A stretch of DNA of 64,000 nt from Pseudomonadota bacterium. GTDB lineage: Bacteria > Pseudomonadota > Alphaproteobacteria > Rhizobiales > Beijerinckiaceae. Location of the stretch: positions 120,870 to 184,869 of the forward strand of contig JAKAJL010000001.1 of assembly GCA_021813805.1 (NCBI GenBank). The letters run 5' to 3'. The notes under the pieces are model-generated. The model made no database searches. It saw nothing but the letters and a program-made list of their open reading frames with translations, and was not told where the DNA came from. This document shows positions 27,195 to 36,723 of this stretch, in pieces (position 1 is the first letter of the stretch; the number at the start of each line of letters is the position of its first letter). The translations under genes and the position numbers were made by a program.

Positions 27195-27288
27195 GCCGCT
27201 TATTTGGACCATGATCGGCTTTCGCGCAAGGGGGACGCTTGTCCCGATCGTCCGAAGGCGCTACCCACGAAGGGCTTGAGGAGGCGCC

Positions 27289-27705
27289 ATGACCTTCGCC
27301 CTCGACCCCCGCCTCGCCGCCGATACTCTTCTCGTCGGCGATTTGCCGCTCAGCCGCGTTCTGCTGATGAACGACAGCCGGTTCCCTTGGCTGATCCTGG
27401 TTCCGCGCCGCGGCCGTTTGAGCGAGTTGCACGATCTTTCCCGGCATGAGCGCGCGGCCCTGATCGAGGAGACGGCGCGCGCCGGCGAAAAACTCAAAAG
27501 TCTGACCAGTGCGGCCAAGATCAATATCGGCGCTTTGGGCAATATCGTGTCCCAGCTTCACGTCCATGTCGTCGCGCGTTTCGAAGGCGACGCGGCCTGG
27601 CCCGGGCCGGTCTGGGGGGCCGGCATGGCGGCGCCTTATTCCTCCGCAGCCGCGCAAGAGCTGGTCCGCGATCTCGTCGTCGCGCTCGGGCTCGCCGGCG
27701 CATGA
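27289..27705 (+). CDS. HIT domain protein
   Basis: 138 residues with an AGGAGG site. The histidine-triad core is the QLHVHVVAR segment (about 98-106), preceded by the conserved KINIGALGN. The upstream LMNDSRFPWLILVPRR fits the HIT nucleotide-binding fold. HIT proteins hydrolyse or transfer nucleotides (AMP-type conjugates); the exact substrate is unknown. It overlaps nudC by four bases (ATGA), indicating a coupled pair. Confidence 0.9.
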   Translation: MTFALDPRLAADTLLVGDLPLSRVLLMNDSRFPWLILVPRRGRLSELHDLSRHERAALIEETARAGEKLKSLTSAAKINIGALGNIVSQLHVHVVARFEGDAAWPGPVWGAGMAAPYSSAAAQELVRDLVVALGLAGA

Positions 27706-28685
27706 GCGTTTTTCGTCTCGATATCGGCTTTGCCGGCAATCCGCTCGACCGGCTGTCATCGGCGCGCGACGATGCGGCTCGGCTTGCCGAACTCGCCGGC
27801 GAGGCGAGGGCCCGGGCCGTGGCGTTCGTCCAGTCCATGCCGACGCTGCGGGTCGAGGGCGAGCGCCTTTCGTCCTTCCATCCGCTTGCGACGGCGCGGG
27901 CCTTCGGCGCGATCCGGGAGGAGATTCTGCTGGGGCGCGACGAAAACGGACCTGTTTTTGCTTTGCTGCTTCCCGACGACGCGGCTTGCTCCGAAGCGCC
28001 GCTTGACGCGGGGGCTTTTGTCGATCAGCGGCGCCTGATCCTGCCCGCTTTCCCCAAGCTGCAAATTCGCGACCTGCGGGCGCTGGCCAGCAAGGACGCC
28101 CTGCCCCGCGCCGAAATCGCCATTCTGGCCCAGGCCAGGGCGATCCTGAATTATCACGCCAATCATCGGTTCTGCGCCGCCTGCGGCGCGCCGACGCGAT
28201 CCGCTCAAGCGGGCTGGCGGCGGGATTGTCCGGCTTGCGCCGCAAAGCATTTTCCGCGCACGGATCCCGCCGTCATCGTGAATGTCGCGAACCGCGATTT
28301 CTGCCTGCTCGGCCGCCAGAAGAATTTTCCCGAACGCATGTATTCCTGCCTCGCGGGTTTTGTCGAAGCCGGCGAGACCTTTGAAGAGGCGGCGCGGCGC
28401 GAGGTGATGGAAGAGGCCGGAATCGCGGTCGGCGCGGTGGCCTATGTCGCCTCGCAACCCTGGCCTTTTCCCGCCTCGGTCATGGTCGGCTGCGAGGCCG
28501 AGGCCCTTTCGCGGGAGATCGCGATGGACCGCGCGGAGCTTGAGGATTGCCGCTGGTTCAGCCGCGCCGAAGTCCTGGCCCTGCTCGAAGGCCGCCACGA
28601 CCAGGGTTTTTTCGCGCCCGGGAAGATCGCCGTCGCCCGCACCTTGCTGGAGCATTGGCTGCGCGACGATCAAGTCCGGATATAA
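27702..28685 (+). CDS. nudC: NAD+ diphosphatase / NAD-cap hydrolase NudC
   Basis: 327 residues. A zinc ribbon (CAACG at about 160, CPACA at about 178) precedes the Nudix domain with GFVEAGETFEEAARREVMEE and the NudC-specific SQPWPFPAS motif just after it. It hydrolyses NADH to NMNH and AMP and removes NAD caps from RNA. It forms an operon with the HIT protein and overlaps the convergent CBS gene by 16 bases. Confidence 0.95.
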   Translation: MSVFRLDIGFAGNPLDRLSSARDDAARLAELAGEARARAVAFVQSMPTLRVEGERLSSFHPLATARAFGAIREEILLGRDENGPVFALLLPDDAACSEAPLDAGAFVDQRRLILPAFPKLQIRDLRALASKDALPRAEIAILAQARAILNYHANHRFCAACGAPTRSAQAGWRRDCPACAAKHFPRTDPAVIVNVANRDFCLLGRQKNFPERMYSCLAGFVEAGETFEEAARREVMEEAGIAVGAVAYVASQPWPFPASVMVGCEAEALSREIAMDRAELEDCRWFSRAEVLALLEGRHDQGFFAPGKIAVARTLLEHWLRDDQVRI

Positions 28686-29098
28686 TGCAACAATTGTTCG
28701 ATGGTGAACTCGTGGCCGTCAATGATCGAATGCACGAGATCGCCCATCGAGATCAATCCGGCGAGTTCGCCTCGATCGAAGACAGGCATATGGCGCAGTC
28801 GCGTCTTGGTCATCACGGCCATGCACTCCTCGACCGATTGCTCGGGCTGGGCATAGGGCACGTCCGTCTCCATCACCTCGCCGACCGGCGTCGTCGGCGA
28901 CGTCCGGCCTTTTAATACGACCTCGCGCGCATAGGTGCGCTCGGTGATGAGGCCGACCACCTTGCGCCCCTCCATGACGACGAGCGCGCCGATATTCCGG
29001 TCGGCCATCATCTTGATCGCGTCGAAAACGGTCGCGTCATGGCTGATTGTCGAAACCTCGCCGCCCTTTTCCTGAAGTATCTGCCGGATTGTGGTCAT
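28670..29098 (-). CDS. CBS-domain protein
   Basis: 142 residues from ATG 29098. Two tandem CBS motifs (about 8-62 and 75-130), each with the hydrophobic strand-helix pattern: DATVFDAIKMMADRNIGALV and QSVEECMAVMTKTRLRHMPV. CBS pairs bind adenosine ligands and sense energy or ionic state. As a stand-alone pair its target is unknown. Its 3' end overlaps nudC on the other strand. Confidence 0.92.
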   Translation of the reverse strand: MTTIRQILQEKGGEVSTISHDATVFDAIKMMADRNIGALVVMEGRKVVGLITERTYAREVVLKGRTSPTTPVGEVMETDVPYAQPEQSVEECMAVMTKTRLRHMPVFDRGELAGLISMGDLVHSIIDGHEFTIEQLLHYIRT

Positions 29099-29181
29099 TG
29101 CGTCCCCCAAAGCCACGATTTCGTTCGCCAGAACGCCGCGCCTCGCTTCGAGGCGGGCCCGATCAAACAGTTCCTCGACAG

Positions 29182-29475
29182 CTAAAAGTCATTTTCAGCG
29201 TTGAGGTCTTCCAGGGAGATGGTCGCGCCCAACGCCCGCTTTTTCAGTCGCACGCCGGCCCCGCCGCCGACATCGTCGATGAATTCCACGCCCGCCGCTT
29301 CCAGCGCCGCCCGGATCGCCGCGACGGTGCGCGGGTGCGGCGACCTTTTGCCCTTTTCGAAATCGGAAAGGGTCACTTTCGACACTTTGGCGTGGTCGGC
29401 GAGCGCCCCGGCCGTCAGCCTCAAACCCGCCCGCGCCATACGACATTGTTCGGCAGAGATGAGCTTGTCGCTCAA
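29182..29475 (-). CDS. XRE-family helix-turn-helix regulator
   Basis: 97 residues. The start is a TTG at 29475 with a GGAG seven bases upstream; no ATG is available. The HTH is visible (AGLRLTAGALADHAKVSKVT followed by LSDFEKGKRSPHPRTVAAIR), and the C-terminus adds a short GVEFIDDVGGGAGVRLKKR segment common in small XRE repressors. Three TCAA/TTGA-containing motifs sit at and above its start, which would fit autoregulation. Its targets are unknown. Confidence 0.85.
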   Translation of the reverse strand: MSDKLISAEQCRMARAGLRLTAGALADHAKVSKVTLSDFEKGKRSPHPRTVAAIRAALEAAGVEFIDDVGGGAGVRLKKRALGATISLEDLNAENDF

Positions 29476-29530
29476 TGTTCAACTCCGGCTTACCACCTGC
29501 CCAATGTTGAATTTTATACTCAATTTTGAG
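29471..29530. promoter_or_regulatory. Candidate operator cluster for the XRE regulator
   Basis: Three related sequences occur: CTCAATGTTCAAC (29471-29483), CCAATGTTGAATT (29501-29513) and the palindrome CTCAATTTTGAG (29519-29530). They are in an AT-rich region overlapping the regulator's start codon and upstream sequence. Binding by the regulator is inferred only from position and symmetry. Confidence 0.35.
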
Positions 29531-29603
29531 CCAAATTTATGGCGCTGGGCGCAAAAGGGCGGCGGGCGCTCGCCACGGTCTGGCGCTCCTCGCGTCAACC
29601 GGT

Positions 29604-30233
29604 TCAAAACAATCTCGCTGACAGCAGCCCGCGCAGGGAATTGCCGATCCAAAAATACCCTGCGAGATCGTCGAGCCGCAGGATTTTTTCGCGCGCGCGA
29701 CCCTGTCGCACCAGATGCGCCCGCAGCACGCCCGGCAGAAGGCCGCTTTCAGCGCGCGGCGTCAGCAATAGACCCTCGCGTTCGACAAAAATATTGGTGC
29801 GCGCGCCCTCGCAGACTTCGTCGCGTTCGTTGAGGAAGATGACCTCGTCCGCGCCGGACGCCGCGAGCGCGTCTTCATAAAGCGCCCGACGCGTTGTCTT
29901 ATGGCGCAGCAGAGGATCGCGGGAGTCGAATTTTTGTCGCGCGAGCGCGACACGCCAGATTTTTTCGCGTGGGTCGCGGGCAAACGCAGCGACGGACGTT
30001 TCGATCGCGCCGTCGCGGGACAGGACCAGCCGCACGCGCAAGCGCGGCGACGCGGCGCCGGCGCAAGCGCGCGCGAGCGCGCGTTCAAAATCCCGCGGCG
30101 CGAAGGAAAATCCCAAAGCCGCCGCCGAGGCCGCCATGCGGGCGCGATGGCCCTCCAGCAGCCAGAACCCGGCGTCGCGGGTCCAAAGGAGTGTTTCGAT
30201 CAGGCCGTCAGGAAGCGCGCTTTCAGCAGACAT
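29604..30233 (-). CDS. pabC: Aminodeoxychorismate lyase-like aminotransferase (class IV)
   Basis: 209 residues. The PLP-binding Lys is in LLRHKTTRRALYEDA, followed by the class IV features EVCEGARTNIFVE and GLLPGVLR. PabC converts 4-amino-4-deoxychorismate to 4-aminobenzoate and pyruvate for folate. The start lies 34 bases inside pabB, so the two are translationally coupled. Context with pabB supports the assignment over branched-chain or D-amino acid aminotransferase. Confidence 0.88.
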   Translation of the reverse strand: MSAESALPDGLIETLLWTRDAGFWLLEGHRARMAASAAALGFSFAPRDFERALARACAGAASPRLRVRLVLSRDGAIETSVAAFARDPREKIWRVALARQKFDSRDPLLRHKTTRRALYEDALAASGADEVIFLNERDEVCEGARTNIFVEREGLLLTPRAESGLLPGVLRAHLVRQGRAREKILRLDDLAGYFWIGNSLRGLLSARLF

Positions 30234-31321
30234 TCCTCATATTCCTCCCGCGGCCGCGAATCCGCCACGACCGCCGATCCGACCGGGCAGGAAAAAGAGC
30301 CGTCCGGCGACAGGGTCAGGGTGCGGATCGCGACATTGAAGCGCATGTCGCCGCCCGGCGCGATGACGCCGATCGCGCCGCAATACGCGCCGCGTGGACA
30401 GAACTCCTGTTCGGCGATGATCTCCATCGCCCTGATCTTCGGCGCGCCGGTGACCGAACCGCAAGGGAAAAGACCGGCAAAAATATCCCGCGGCGACAGC
30501 TTTGGGCGCAGCCGCGCCTCCACGCCGGAGGTCATCTGGTGCAGGGTCGGAAAAGTCTCGACCGCGAACAGGTCGGAGACCCTGACCGAGCCGATTTCCG
30601 CCAGCCGGCCGATATCGTTGCGCAGAAGATCGACGATCATCAGATTTTCCGCGCGGTTCTTTTCGTCCCGCGAAAGCGCCTCGGCCAAGGCGCGGTCCTC
30701 TTGCGGGCCAGCGCCGCGCCGCGCGGTGCCCTTCATCGGCCGGGCGAAAATTTTTCCGTCCCGCGTCGAAAAGAAATTTTCCGGCGACAGCGAGAGAATG
30801 ACATCGCCGCCAAGCGCCACGATCCCGCCCAGCGCGACGGGCTGGCGCGTCCGCAAGTTGCGGTAAAGGTCGAGCGGCGCGCCGCGCCAGTGGCCGAAAA
30901 GCGGAAAAGTCAGGTTGATCTGATAGACGTCGCCGGCGGCGATATAGTCGCGGCAGGCGGCAAAACGCGGCTGGTAAGCGGCGAAATCCCATGCCGGACG
31001 CAAATTCTCAAGGGCGCAATCACCCGGCGGGACGAAAACCGGCGAAGGGCGCGGCGCGTCGAAGACGCCGAACAGGAGCAGAGGTTTGTCCGGCGAGGGC
31101 TGCAGCAGCCGCGCGAGGCGCGGCTCAAAAACGTAGCCGCATTCATAGGCGGCGAAGCCCGCGACATGAAAACCATCTTCCGTCGCCTGCTGCAGGGCGT
31201 CAAAAGCCGGCCCGACTTCTTCGGCGCGAAAAGCCGCGACAATCCGCCGCGGCGCGGCGAACAACATCGCGCCGACCGCGTCACGGTCTTCGATCAGACA
31301 GAAAGGCGCGTCAAAGGGCAA
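30200..31321 (-). CDS. pabB: Aminodeoxychorismate synthase component I
   Basis: 373 residues, shorter than E. coli PabB (about 450). The chorismate-binding domain is complete: DVYQINLTFP, LSLSPENFF, the PMKGTARRG motif, ENLMIVDLLRNDIGR, SGVEARLRP, and FPCGSVTGAPKIRAMEII. It aminates chorismate with a glutaminase partner (PabA, not in this window). It is directly upstream of pabC in a folate sub-operon. Confidence 0.93.
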   Translation of the reverse strand: MPFDAPFCLIEDRDAVGAMLFAAPRRIVAAFRAEEVGPAFDALQQATEDGFHVAGFAAYECGYVFEPRLARLLQPSPDKPLLLFGVFDAPRPSPVFVPPGDCALENLRPAWDFAAYQPRFAACRDYIAAGDVYQINLTFPLFGHWRGAPLDLYRNLRTRQPVALGGIVALGGDVILSLSPENFFSTRDGKIFARPMKGTARRGAGPQEDRALAEALSRDEKNRAENLMIVDLLRNDIGRLAEIGSVRVSDLFAVETFPTLHQMTSGVEARLRPKLSPRDIFAGLFPCGSVTGAPKIRAMEIIAEQEFCPRGAYCGAIGVIAPGGDMRFNVAIRTLTLSPDGSFSCPVGSAVVADSRPREEYEECLLKARFLTA

Positions 31322-31429
31322 GCCGAAGGCCTCAGTCTGTCCCGGCTTTGCTGTTGCATACGCGCCGGGACGTGGCGGGGAGCTTTTCCTAGCCGCAACG
31401 GAGGCCGCGGTCGAGACGCGCGAAAAGGC

Positions 31430-32542
31430 CTATTGCGCCGCCTCGAAAAAATCCTGTCCGTCGCCGTGGGAAAAATCGATGCGGTCGATCCGGTCGCCGG
31501 TCCGGGCGATTTTCTCCGAGGAAGTCAGGATCGCGGAAAGGTCGTCCTGCGACTGCCGGAAATGGCTTTCGAGTTTCAGCACGCGCTGGCGCAGGCGCGC
31601 GACGTCTTCGACAAGACGGCGGGTTTCGGCCTGGATGACATGGGCCTGATCGCGCACCAGCGCGTCGCGCACCAGCGCCTGCAAGACCTGGATCGCCATC
31701 AGCAGCAGCGAGGGCGAGACGATCAGCACCCGGGCGCGATGGGCTTTCTGGATCACGTCGTCGAAATGCTCGTGCAATTCGGCGAAAAGCGATTCCGAGG
31801 GCACAAACAGGATCGCCACGTCCTGGGTCTCTCCCGGCAGAAGATAGCGCTCGGACACGTCCTTGATATGTTTGGCGAGATCGGCCCGTACGCGGGCCTG
31901 CGCCGCCTTTTTCTCCGCCTCGCTTCCGGCTTCCTTGAGCGCGGAAAAAGCTTCGAGCGGAAACTTGGCGTCCATAGCGAGAATCTTTTCGTCGCCGGGC
32001 AGTTTCAGCGCGCAATCGGGCCGCGCGCCGGTCGAGAGCGTGTGCTGGAAACGAAAGGCGTTGGCGGGCAAGGCGTCGCGGATGATCGCCTCCATCCGCC
32101 CTTGGCCGAAGGCGCCGCGCGTCTGCTTGTTGGCGAGAATTTCCTTCAGCCCCGCCACTTCCTCGGTCAGTCCGGCCAGGTTTTTCTGCGCGGTGTCGAT
32201 CAGAGCGAGCCTTTCATTGAGGGCGCTCAGGTTCACCAAAGTGGCGCGCGCGGACATTTCCAGACGTTCGTTGACGCGATGGGAGGAGGAATCGAGCTTT
32301 TCCGCCACCGCGCGGGCGAAATCGGCCTGACGGCCGCCCAGGATTTCAGCCAGCGTTTGCAGACGCCCTGATAGCTCGGCGTGAGAGCGCGCCAGCGCCG
32401 CCATTCGGGCCTCGTCCCGCGCCCGCCCGCCGCCACGCGCGAAAAAAAACAGCGCCAGCAGCGCCAACGCCGCGAGCGCCGCCGCAAGTTCAAAAGCCGT
32501 GACCGGCATATCGAAAATCTCGAACAGCAGACGATCGGTCAT
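31430..32542 (-). CDS. rmuC: DNA recombination protein RmuC
   Basis: 370 residues from ATG 32542 (the frame opens ten codons earlier at 32572). An N-terminal membrane segment (FELAAALAALALLALFFFAR) is followed by coiled coil (about 45-140) and the RmuC nuclease-like core with DCALKLPGDEKILAMDAKFP and the VAILFVPSESLF segment. RmuC reduces inversion at short inverted repeats and is a predicted membrane-tethered PD-(D/E)XK-like protein. Confidence 0.92.
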   Translation of the reverse strand: MTDRLLFEIFDMPVTAFELAAALAALALLALFFFARGGGRARDEARMAALARSHAELSGRLQTLAEILGGRQADFARAVAEKLDSSSHRVNERLEMSARATLVNLSALNERLALIDTAQKNLAGLTEEVAGLKEILANKQTRGAFGQGRMEAIIRDALPANAFRFQHTLSTGARPDCALKLPGDEKILAMDAKFPLEAFSALKEAGSEAEKKAAQARVRADLAKHIKDVSERYLLPGETQDVAILFVPSESLFAELHEHFDDVIQKAHRARVLIVSPSLLLMAIQVLQALVRDALVRDQAHVIQAETRRLVEDVARLRQRVLKLESHFRQSQDDLSAILTSSEKIARTGDRIDRIDFSHGDGQDFFEAAQ

Positions 32543-32666
32543 GACGCCATCGAAGCAGGAATTCCTGAACAAAAATAGAACGAATGATGGGATTCATGCA
32601 AAGCCTATTTGACGCATCCTGCCCGCGCTCCTATCTCAGGAGCCAGAGTCCGTTAGAGTTCGCCCA

Positions 32667-33221
32667 ATGGCCAAACGTCCGATCCTGTGCCTCCCCGATC
32701 CACGCCTGCGCGCCGTCAGCCAGAATGTCGGCGCGGTGGACGATTCCGTGCGCGCTTTGATGGATGACATGCTGGAAACGATGTATGATGCGCCGGGGAT
32801 CGGCCTTGCCGCGATCCAGATCGGCGTCGCCAAGAGGGTCATCGTTATCGACCTCGCCAAGAAGGACGAGGAGCCGGCGCCGATGTTCATCGCCGATCCC
32901 GAAATCCTCGAACGCTCGGACGACCAGTCGATCTATGAGGAAGGCTGCCTGTCGGTGCCGGAATATTACGAGGAGGTGAGCCGGCCCGCGAGAGTGCGCG
33001 TGCGCTTCCTCGACCGCGACAACCAGCGCCGGGAGATCGAGGCGGAAGGCCTGCTCGCCACCTGTCTCCAGCACGAGATCGACCATCTTGACGGCAAATT
33101 GTTCATCGACCATCTGTCGCGGCTGAAGCGCGAGCGCGCGATCAAGAAATTCTCGAAGGCCGCCCGCCTCAATGAGCCTCCGGCGCCTCGCGCTCCCGAA
33201 ATCCGCGAAAAACTGGGCTGA
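32667..33221 (+). CDS. def: Peptide deformylase
   Basis: 184 residues. The three deformylase motifs are present: [17 protein letters not shown] with the metal-binding Cys, and QHEIDHLDG with two His ligands and the catalytic Glu. It removes the formyl group from nascent proteins at the ribosome. It is followed directly by fmt, which adds that formyl group, and truA, giving a translation-related operon. Confidence 0.97.
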   Translation: MAKRPILCLPDPRLRAVSQNVGAVDDSVRALMDDMLETMYDAPGIGLAAIQIGVAKRVIVIDLAKKDEEPAPMFIADPEILERSDDQSIYEEGCLSVPEYYEEVSRPARVRVRFLDRDNQRREIEAEGLLATCLQHEIDHLDGKLFIDHLSRLKRERAIKKFSKAARLNEPPAPRAPEIREKLG

Positions 33222-33224
33222 TTG

Positions 33225-34175
33225 ATGCGGGTCATTTTCATGGGCACGCCGGATTTCGCGCTGGCGCCACTGGCCGAGATTTTCGGACGCGGCCATGAGA
33301 TCGTGGCCGTCTATACGCGGGCGCCCAAACCGGCCGGCCGGCGAGGGCTGGAGCTGACGCTATCGCCGGTCCATGCGGCGGCGCAGAAATACGGCCTGAA
33401 AGTCCTGACGCCCAAGAATTTCCGTGAGCCGGAAACGGTGCAGGAATTCCGCGCCTTTGAAGCCGATGTCGCGGTGGTCGTCGCCTATGGCCTGATCCTG
33501 CCGAAAGACGTTCTGGAAGCGCCGAAGCAGGGCTGCCTCAATCTCCATGCTTCGCTGCTGCCGCGCTGGCGCGGGGCCGCGCCGATCCAGCGCGCGATCA
33601 TGGCCGGCGACGAGGAAACCGGCGTAGAGGTCATGAAGATGGAGGAAGGACTCGACACCGGCCCCATCGCCATGGCCGAAAAGCTGAAGCTCACACCCGA
33701 CATGACCGCCGGCGAGGCCCACGATCGCCTCTCCGCGCTCGGCGCCGACTTGATCGGCCGGGCCTTGGCGGCCTTGGAGCGCGGAGCCCTGCACTTCACG
33801 CCGCAAGCCCAGGAGGGCGTGGCTTACGCCAAAAAGATCGACAAGGCCGAGGCGCGGGTCGACTTTTCTTTGCCCGCCGAAGAACTGCATAATCTCATTC
33901 GTGGCCTCTCGCCCTTTCCCGGCGCCTTTTTCGAGGCTGATTTCGGCAAGGGCCCTGAGCGGGTGAAAATTTTACGCGCCGCGCGGGCGCAAGGCGCGGG
34001 AATGCCCGGCGAAATTCTCGACGAGACGCCGCGCGTCGCCTGCGGCGAAGGCGCCTTATCCCTGCTCGAAGTTCAGCGCGCGGGCCGCGGACCGGTTTCG
34101 GCGCCGGAATTTTTTCGTGGCGCGCGTCTCGCCGTTGGCGACGTCCTGAGCCAAACGCGCCATGCCGCGCTATAA
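33225..34175 (+). CDS. fmt: Methionyl-tRNA formyltransferase
   Basis: 316 residues from ATG 33225 (three bases after def; a TTG is directly before it). Motifs: [34 protein letters not shown] containing the catalytic His, DTGPIAM, and a C-terminal tRNA-binding OB-like domain (from about 205). It formylates initiator Met-tRNA using 10-formyl-tetrahydrofolate. It overlaps truA by 14 bases. Confidence 0.97.
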   Translation: MRVIFMGTPDFALAPLAEIFGRGHEIVAVYTRAPKPAGRRGLELTLSPVHAAAQKYGLKVLTPKNFREPETVQEFRAFEADVAVVVAYGLILPKDVLEAPKQGCLNLHASLLPRWRGAAPIQRAIMAGDEETGVEVMKMEEGLDTGPIAMAEKLKLTPDMTAGEAHDRLSALGADLIGRALAALERGALHFTPQAQEGVAYAKKIDKAEARVDFSLPAEELHNLIRGLSPFPGAFFEADFGKGPERVKILRAARAQGAGMPGEILDETPRVACGEGALSLLEVQRAGRGPVSAPEFFRGARLAVGDVLSQTRHAAL

Positions 34176-34899
34176 AGTGGTCATCGAATATGACGGGACC
34201 GGCTATGTCGGCTGGCAGCGCCAGGCCAACGGCCTTTCGGTCCAGGAAGTGATCGAAAGCGCATTGGCGCGGCTTGATCCAGCGCCGAGCGGCGTGCGCG
34301 GCGCCGGACGCACCGACGCCGGGGTCCATGCCTCGGGCCAGGTCGGCCATGTCGATCTGTCGCGCGACTGGCGCCCCAACAAATTGCGCGAGGCGCTCAA
34401 CGCCCAGATGCGGCCGGAAAAGGTTGCGATTCTGCTGGTCGAACACGCGGCGGAGGATTTCGACGCCCGCTTTTCGGCAAAGGCGCGGCATTATCTTTAT
34501 CGTATCGTCAACCGCCGCGCGCCTCTGACCTTCGATTCAGACCGCGCCTGGCTCGTCAAGCGCAAGCTCGACGCCGAAGCCATGCACGAGGCGGCGCAAC
34601 GGTTGGTCGGACGCCACGATTTCTCGACCTTTCGGGATTCCGAATGCCAGGCCGAAAATCCGGTGCGCACGCTCGACCGGCTCGACGTGGTCCGCAAGGG
34701 CGACGAGATTCACATTTTCGCCAGCGCGCGAGCGTTCTTGCATCGCCAGGTGCGTTCGATGGTCGGCTCGCTGGAGCATGTCGGCTCGGGCAAATGGCGG
34801 GCGGAGGATTTGAGGGCCGCGCTCGACGCCCGCGACCGCGCCCGCTGCGGGCAGGTGGCGCCGGCGGCGGGGCTTTATCTGATCCGCGTGGACTACTGA
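34162..34899 (+). CDS. truA: tRNA pseudouridine synthase A
   Basis: 245 residues. The catalytic Asp is in [17 protein letters not shown]; other marks are [12 protein letters not shown] near the N-terminus and [13 protein letters not shown] near 190. TruA modifies U38-40 in tRNA anticodon stems. It is the last gene of the def-fmt-truA operon and is followed by a bidirectional terminator. Confidence 0.97.
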   Translation: MPRYKVVIEYDGTGYVGWQRQANGLSVQEVIESALARLDPAPSGVRGAGRTDAGVHASGQVGHVDLSRDWRPNKLREALNAQMRPEKVAILLVEHAAEDFDARFSAKARHYLYRIVNRRAPLTFDSDRAWLVKRKLDAEAMHEAAQRLVGRHDFSTFRDSECQAENPVRTLDRLDVVRKGDEIHIFASARAFLHRQVRSMVGSLEHVGSGKWRAEDLRAALDARDRARCGQVAPAAGLYLIRVDY

Positions 34900-34963
34900 C
34901 ACGACGATCCGAGGCGGTCTGGCCGCCAACATCATTCCTGACAATGGATTACCGCAATAGAAA

Positions 34964-34996
34964 ATCCCGCGAGATCGCTCTCGCGGGATATTTTTT
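34964..34996. terminator. Bidirectional terminator between truA and the porin
   Basis: An 11-bp perfect stem (ATCCCGCGAGA at 34964-34974 with 34979-34989) and 4-nt loop, followed on the plus strand by ATTTTTTT and preceded by AAAA that give a T-tract on the minus strand. It can stop both the def-fmt-truA operon and the convergent porin. Confidence 0.93.
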
Positions 34997-35013
34997 TGGC
35001 GCTGGCCTTCGGA

Positions 35014-36723
35014 TCAGAAGGTGTAGCGAACGCCCGCCGTCGGGGCAAAGTTGTTGGTATAGATCGAACCGGCCGCCAAGCCGCCGTTGTACGCGCTGTA
35101 CATAAAGCCGCCGTAAGCGTCGAACCGCTTGGTGAAGTGATAATCGACATAAGCGGAGACGATGTTCTCGTCGCCGGCGCAGTTGCCGCTACGCGGCGAT
35201 GCGCCGGTGATGGGCGTCAAGGCAGTGCTGTGCGGCAAGGAGCAAGTCAGGTTTTGGGCGGGGCTGGTAAAGTTGTTCTGGCTTTCATGATAATAGGCGA
35301 CGGTGAAGTCGGTCTGGGAATTGAAGGCGTATTTCACGCCGATCCATTCCGTCTGGTAGATCTTGTTTCCGTATAGAAAAGCGGCATTGTTGACAGCATA
35401 AACTGGATAATCGCCTTGACCGGTATTCGCGCCAAAGCCCTGCGGATCCTTGGGGTCCGAATAACGATCATTGGCATAACCCGCATAGAACTTGAACTGG
35501 TTCCAGGTATATTTGCCGGCGATCATGAAGCTGGTGATGTCCGCAACCGTGCCGGCCAGACCCTGCGCGCCCAGGGTGGGCAACACCACGCCGCTGACAG
35601 GCACGGTGTAGGTGGAGCCATAGCCGAAGGTGCCGTAGGTCAAGGCCTGATTGTAGTGGCTGATGACGCCGTCGAGCTCAAAGCCGGCGAATTTGCCGCC
35701 GAGGTCGAACTGATAGCCGCTGTTGTTCAGATTGCATGGCAACGGAGCGGCGATTGTGCCGCCGCAGCTGTTATTTGCAAATGTTGTTGGGGCGGTGCCG
35801 ACGCCGGCGTTGCCGTTGGCGAATTTATACATCGCGCCGAAGTGCGTATCGAGGCCCGAGTAAAAGATCGGGAAGTGGACGAGATATTTCAGCGTCTCGT
35901 CTTGACGGCCGAGGTCGGTCTCGCCAAGGCCAGCGACCGGCGTCCCCGAATAGCCGATCGGCGAATAGTCGTAAGCTCCGCCGGCCGGATCGTAAATGGC
36001 GAGCAGATCGTTCGAGAAGGATTTATGGCGGCCGAAAGTCAGTTCGCCGAAGGTCTTGGAGGAGACGCCGACATAGAGCTGGTCGTTGAAGGCTTGGCCG
36101 CCGCGAGTGCCATCGATGTTCATCGACTGGCTGCCCAAGGGAAGACCGTTATTGGCGATCTGAGACCCTGGCGCATTGGCGAGCTGGCCCGACTGCGGAT
36201 TGATGCCTGTCGAGGCATAGAACACGCCGGCCAGACCCGGCATCAGTTCTTCCTCGCCCTTGACGCCAAGGGTGGTCTGCGACAGACCGCTCGGCGCCAT
36301 GCTCCACTGCGCGCCGTTGTAGAACTTCTGCAGCAGAATGTCGCCGGCGTAGAAGCCGCCGCTGTTCGGCGCGCCGTGCGTCGCGTAGGAAATACCGGTG
36401 TCGAACGTGCCAAAGACCGTGATGCCATGCCACGTCAGGGGCCCGTCGCCTTCGAGGAGCGTGCTCTTGATGCTGGAGAGATCGGCCATATAGGAGTTGG
36501 CGGAAGCCGGGGCCGCGGCGGGCAGGCTGGCGAATCGCGCCTGCTCCTTGGCCTGTTGTTTCTCGATCTTGGCGAGGCGCTTCTCCAGCTCGGCGTTCTG
36601 CTTTTTCAACGCCGCGGACTGAGCCTTGAGAGCCTGCAACTCGTCCGCCGAGTCGGCCTTCGCGACGCCAGCGGCCGAAACGAGCGCGACAAGGGCGACC
36701 GCCGCCATCAAATTGGTCTTCAT
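35014..36723 (-). CDS. Porin with N-terminal coiled coil
   Basis: 569 residues from ATG 36723, which follows GGAGAAGAAC; two other Mets are upstream in frame. A signal peptide (MKTNLMAAVALVALVSAAGVAKA) is followed by a coiled coil (about 27-60: LQALKAQSAALKKQNAELEK and on) and then a large barrel with repeating polar/aromatic strands, ending in VRYTF, with terminal Phe for BAM recognition. It resembles Gram-negative trimeric porins of the Hyphomicrobiales. The substrate is unknown. A second, diverged porin lies at 45380. Confidence 0.9.
   Translation of the reverse strand: MKTNLMAAVALVALVSAAGVAKADSADELQALKAQSAALKKQNAELEKRLAKIEKQQAKEQARFASLPAAAPASANSYMADLSSIKSTLLEGDGPLTWHGITVFGTFDTGISYATHGAPNSGGFYAGDILLQKFYNGAQWSMAPSGLSQTTLGVKGEEELMPGLAGVFYASTGINPQSGQLANAPGSQIANNGLPLGSQSMNIDGTRGGQAFNDQLYVGVSSKTFGELTFGRHKSFSNDLLAIYDPAGGAYDYSPIGYSGTPVAGLGETDLGRQDETLKYLVHFPIFYSGLDTHFGAMYKFANGNAGVGTAPTTFANNSCGGTIAAPLPCNLNNSGYQFDLGGKFAGFELDGVISHYNQALTYGTFGYGSTYTVPVSGVVLPTLGAQGLAGTVADITSFMIAGKYTWNQFKFYAGYANDRYSDPKDPQGFGANTGQGDYPVYAVNNAAFLYGNKIYQTEWIGVKYAFNSQTDFTVAYYHESQNNFTSPAQNLTCSLPHSTALTPITGASPRSGNCAGDENIVSAYVDYHFTKRFDAYGGFMYSAYNGGLAAGSIYTNNFAPTAGVRYTF

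Noticed and set aside
32667..33221. Ile in place of the usual Pro in deformylase motif 1 (GIGLAAIQ)
   Set aside because: That position is variable in the general motif; catalytic residues are all present.
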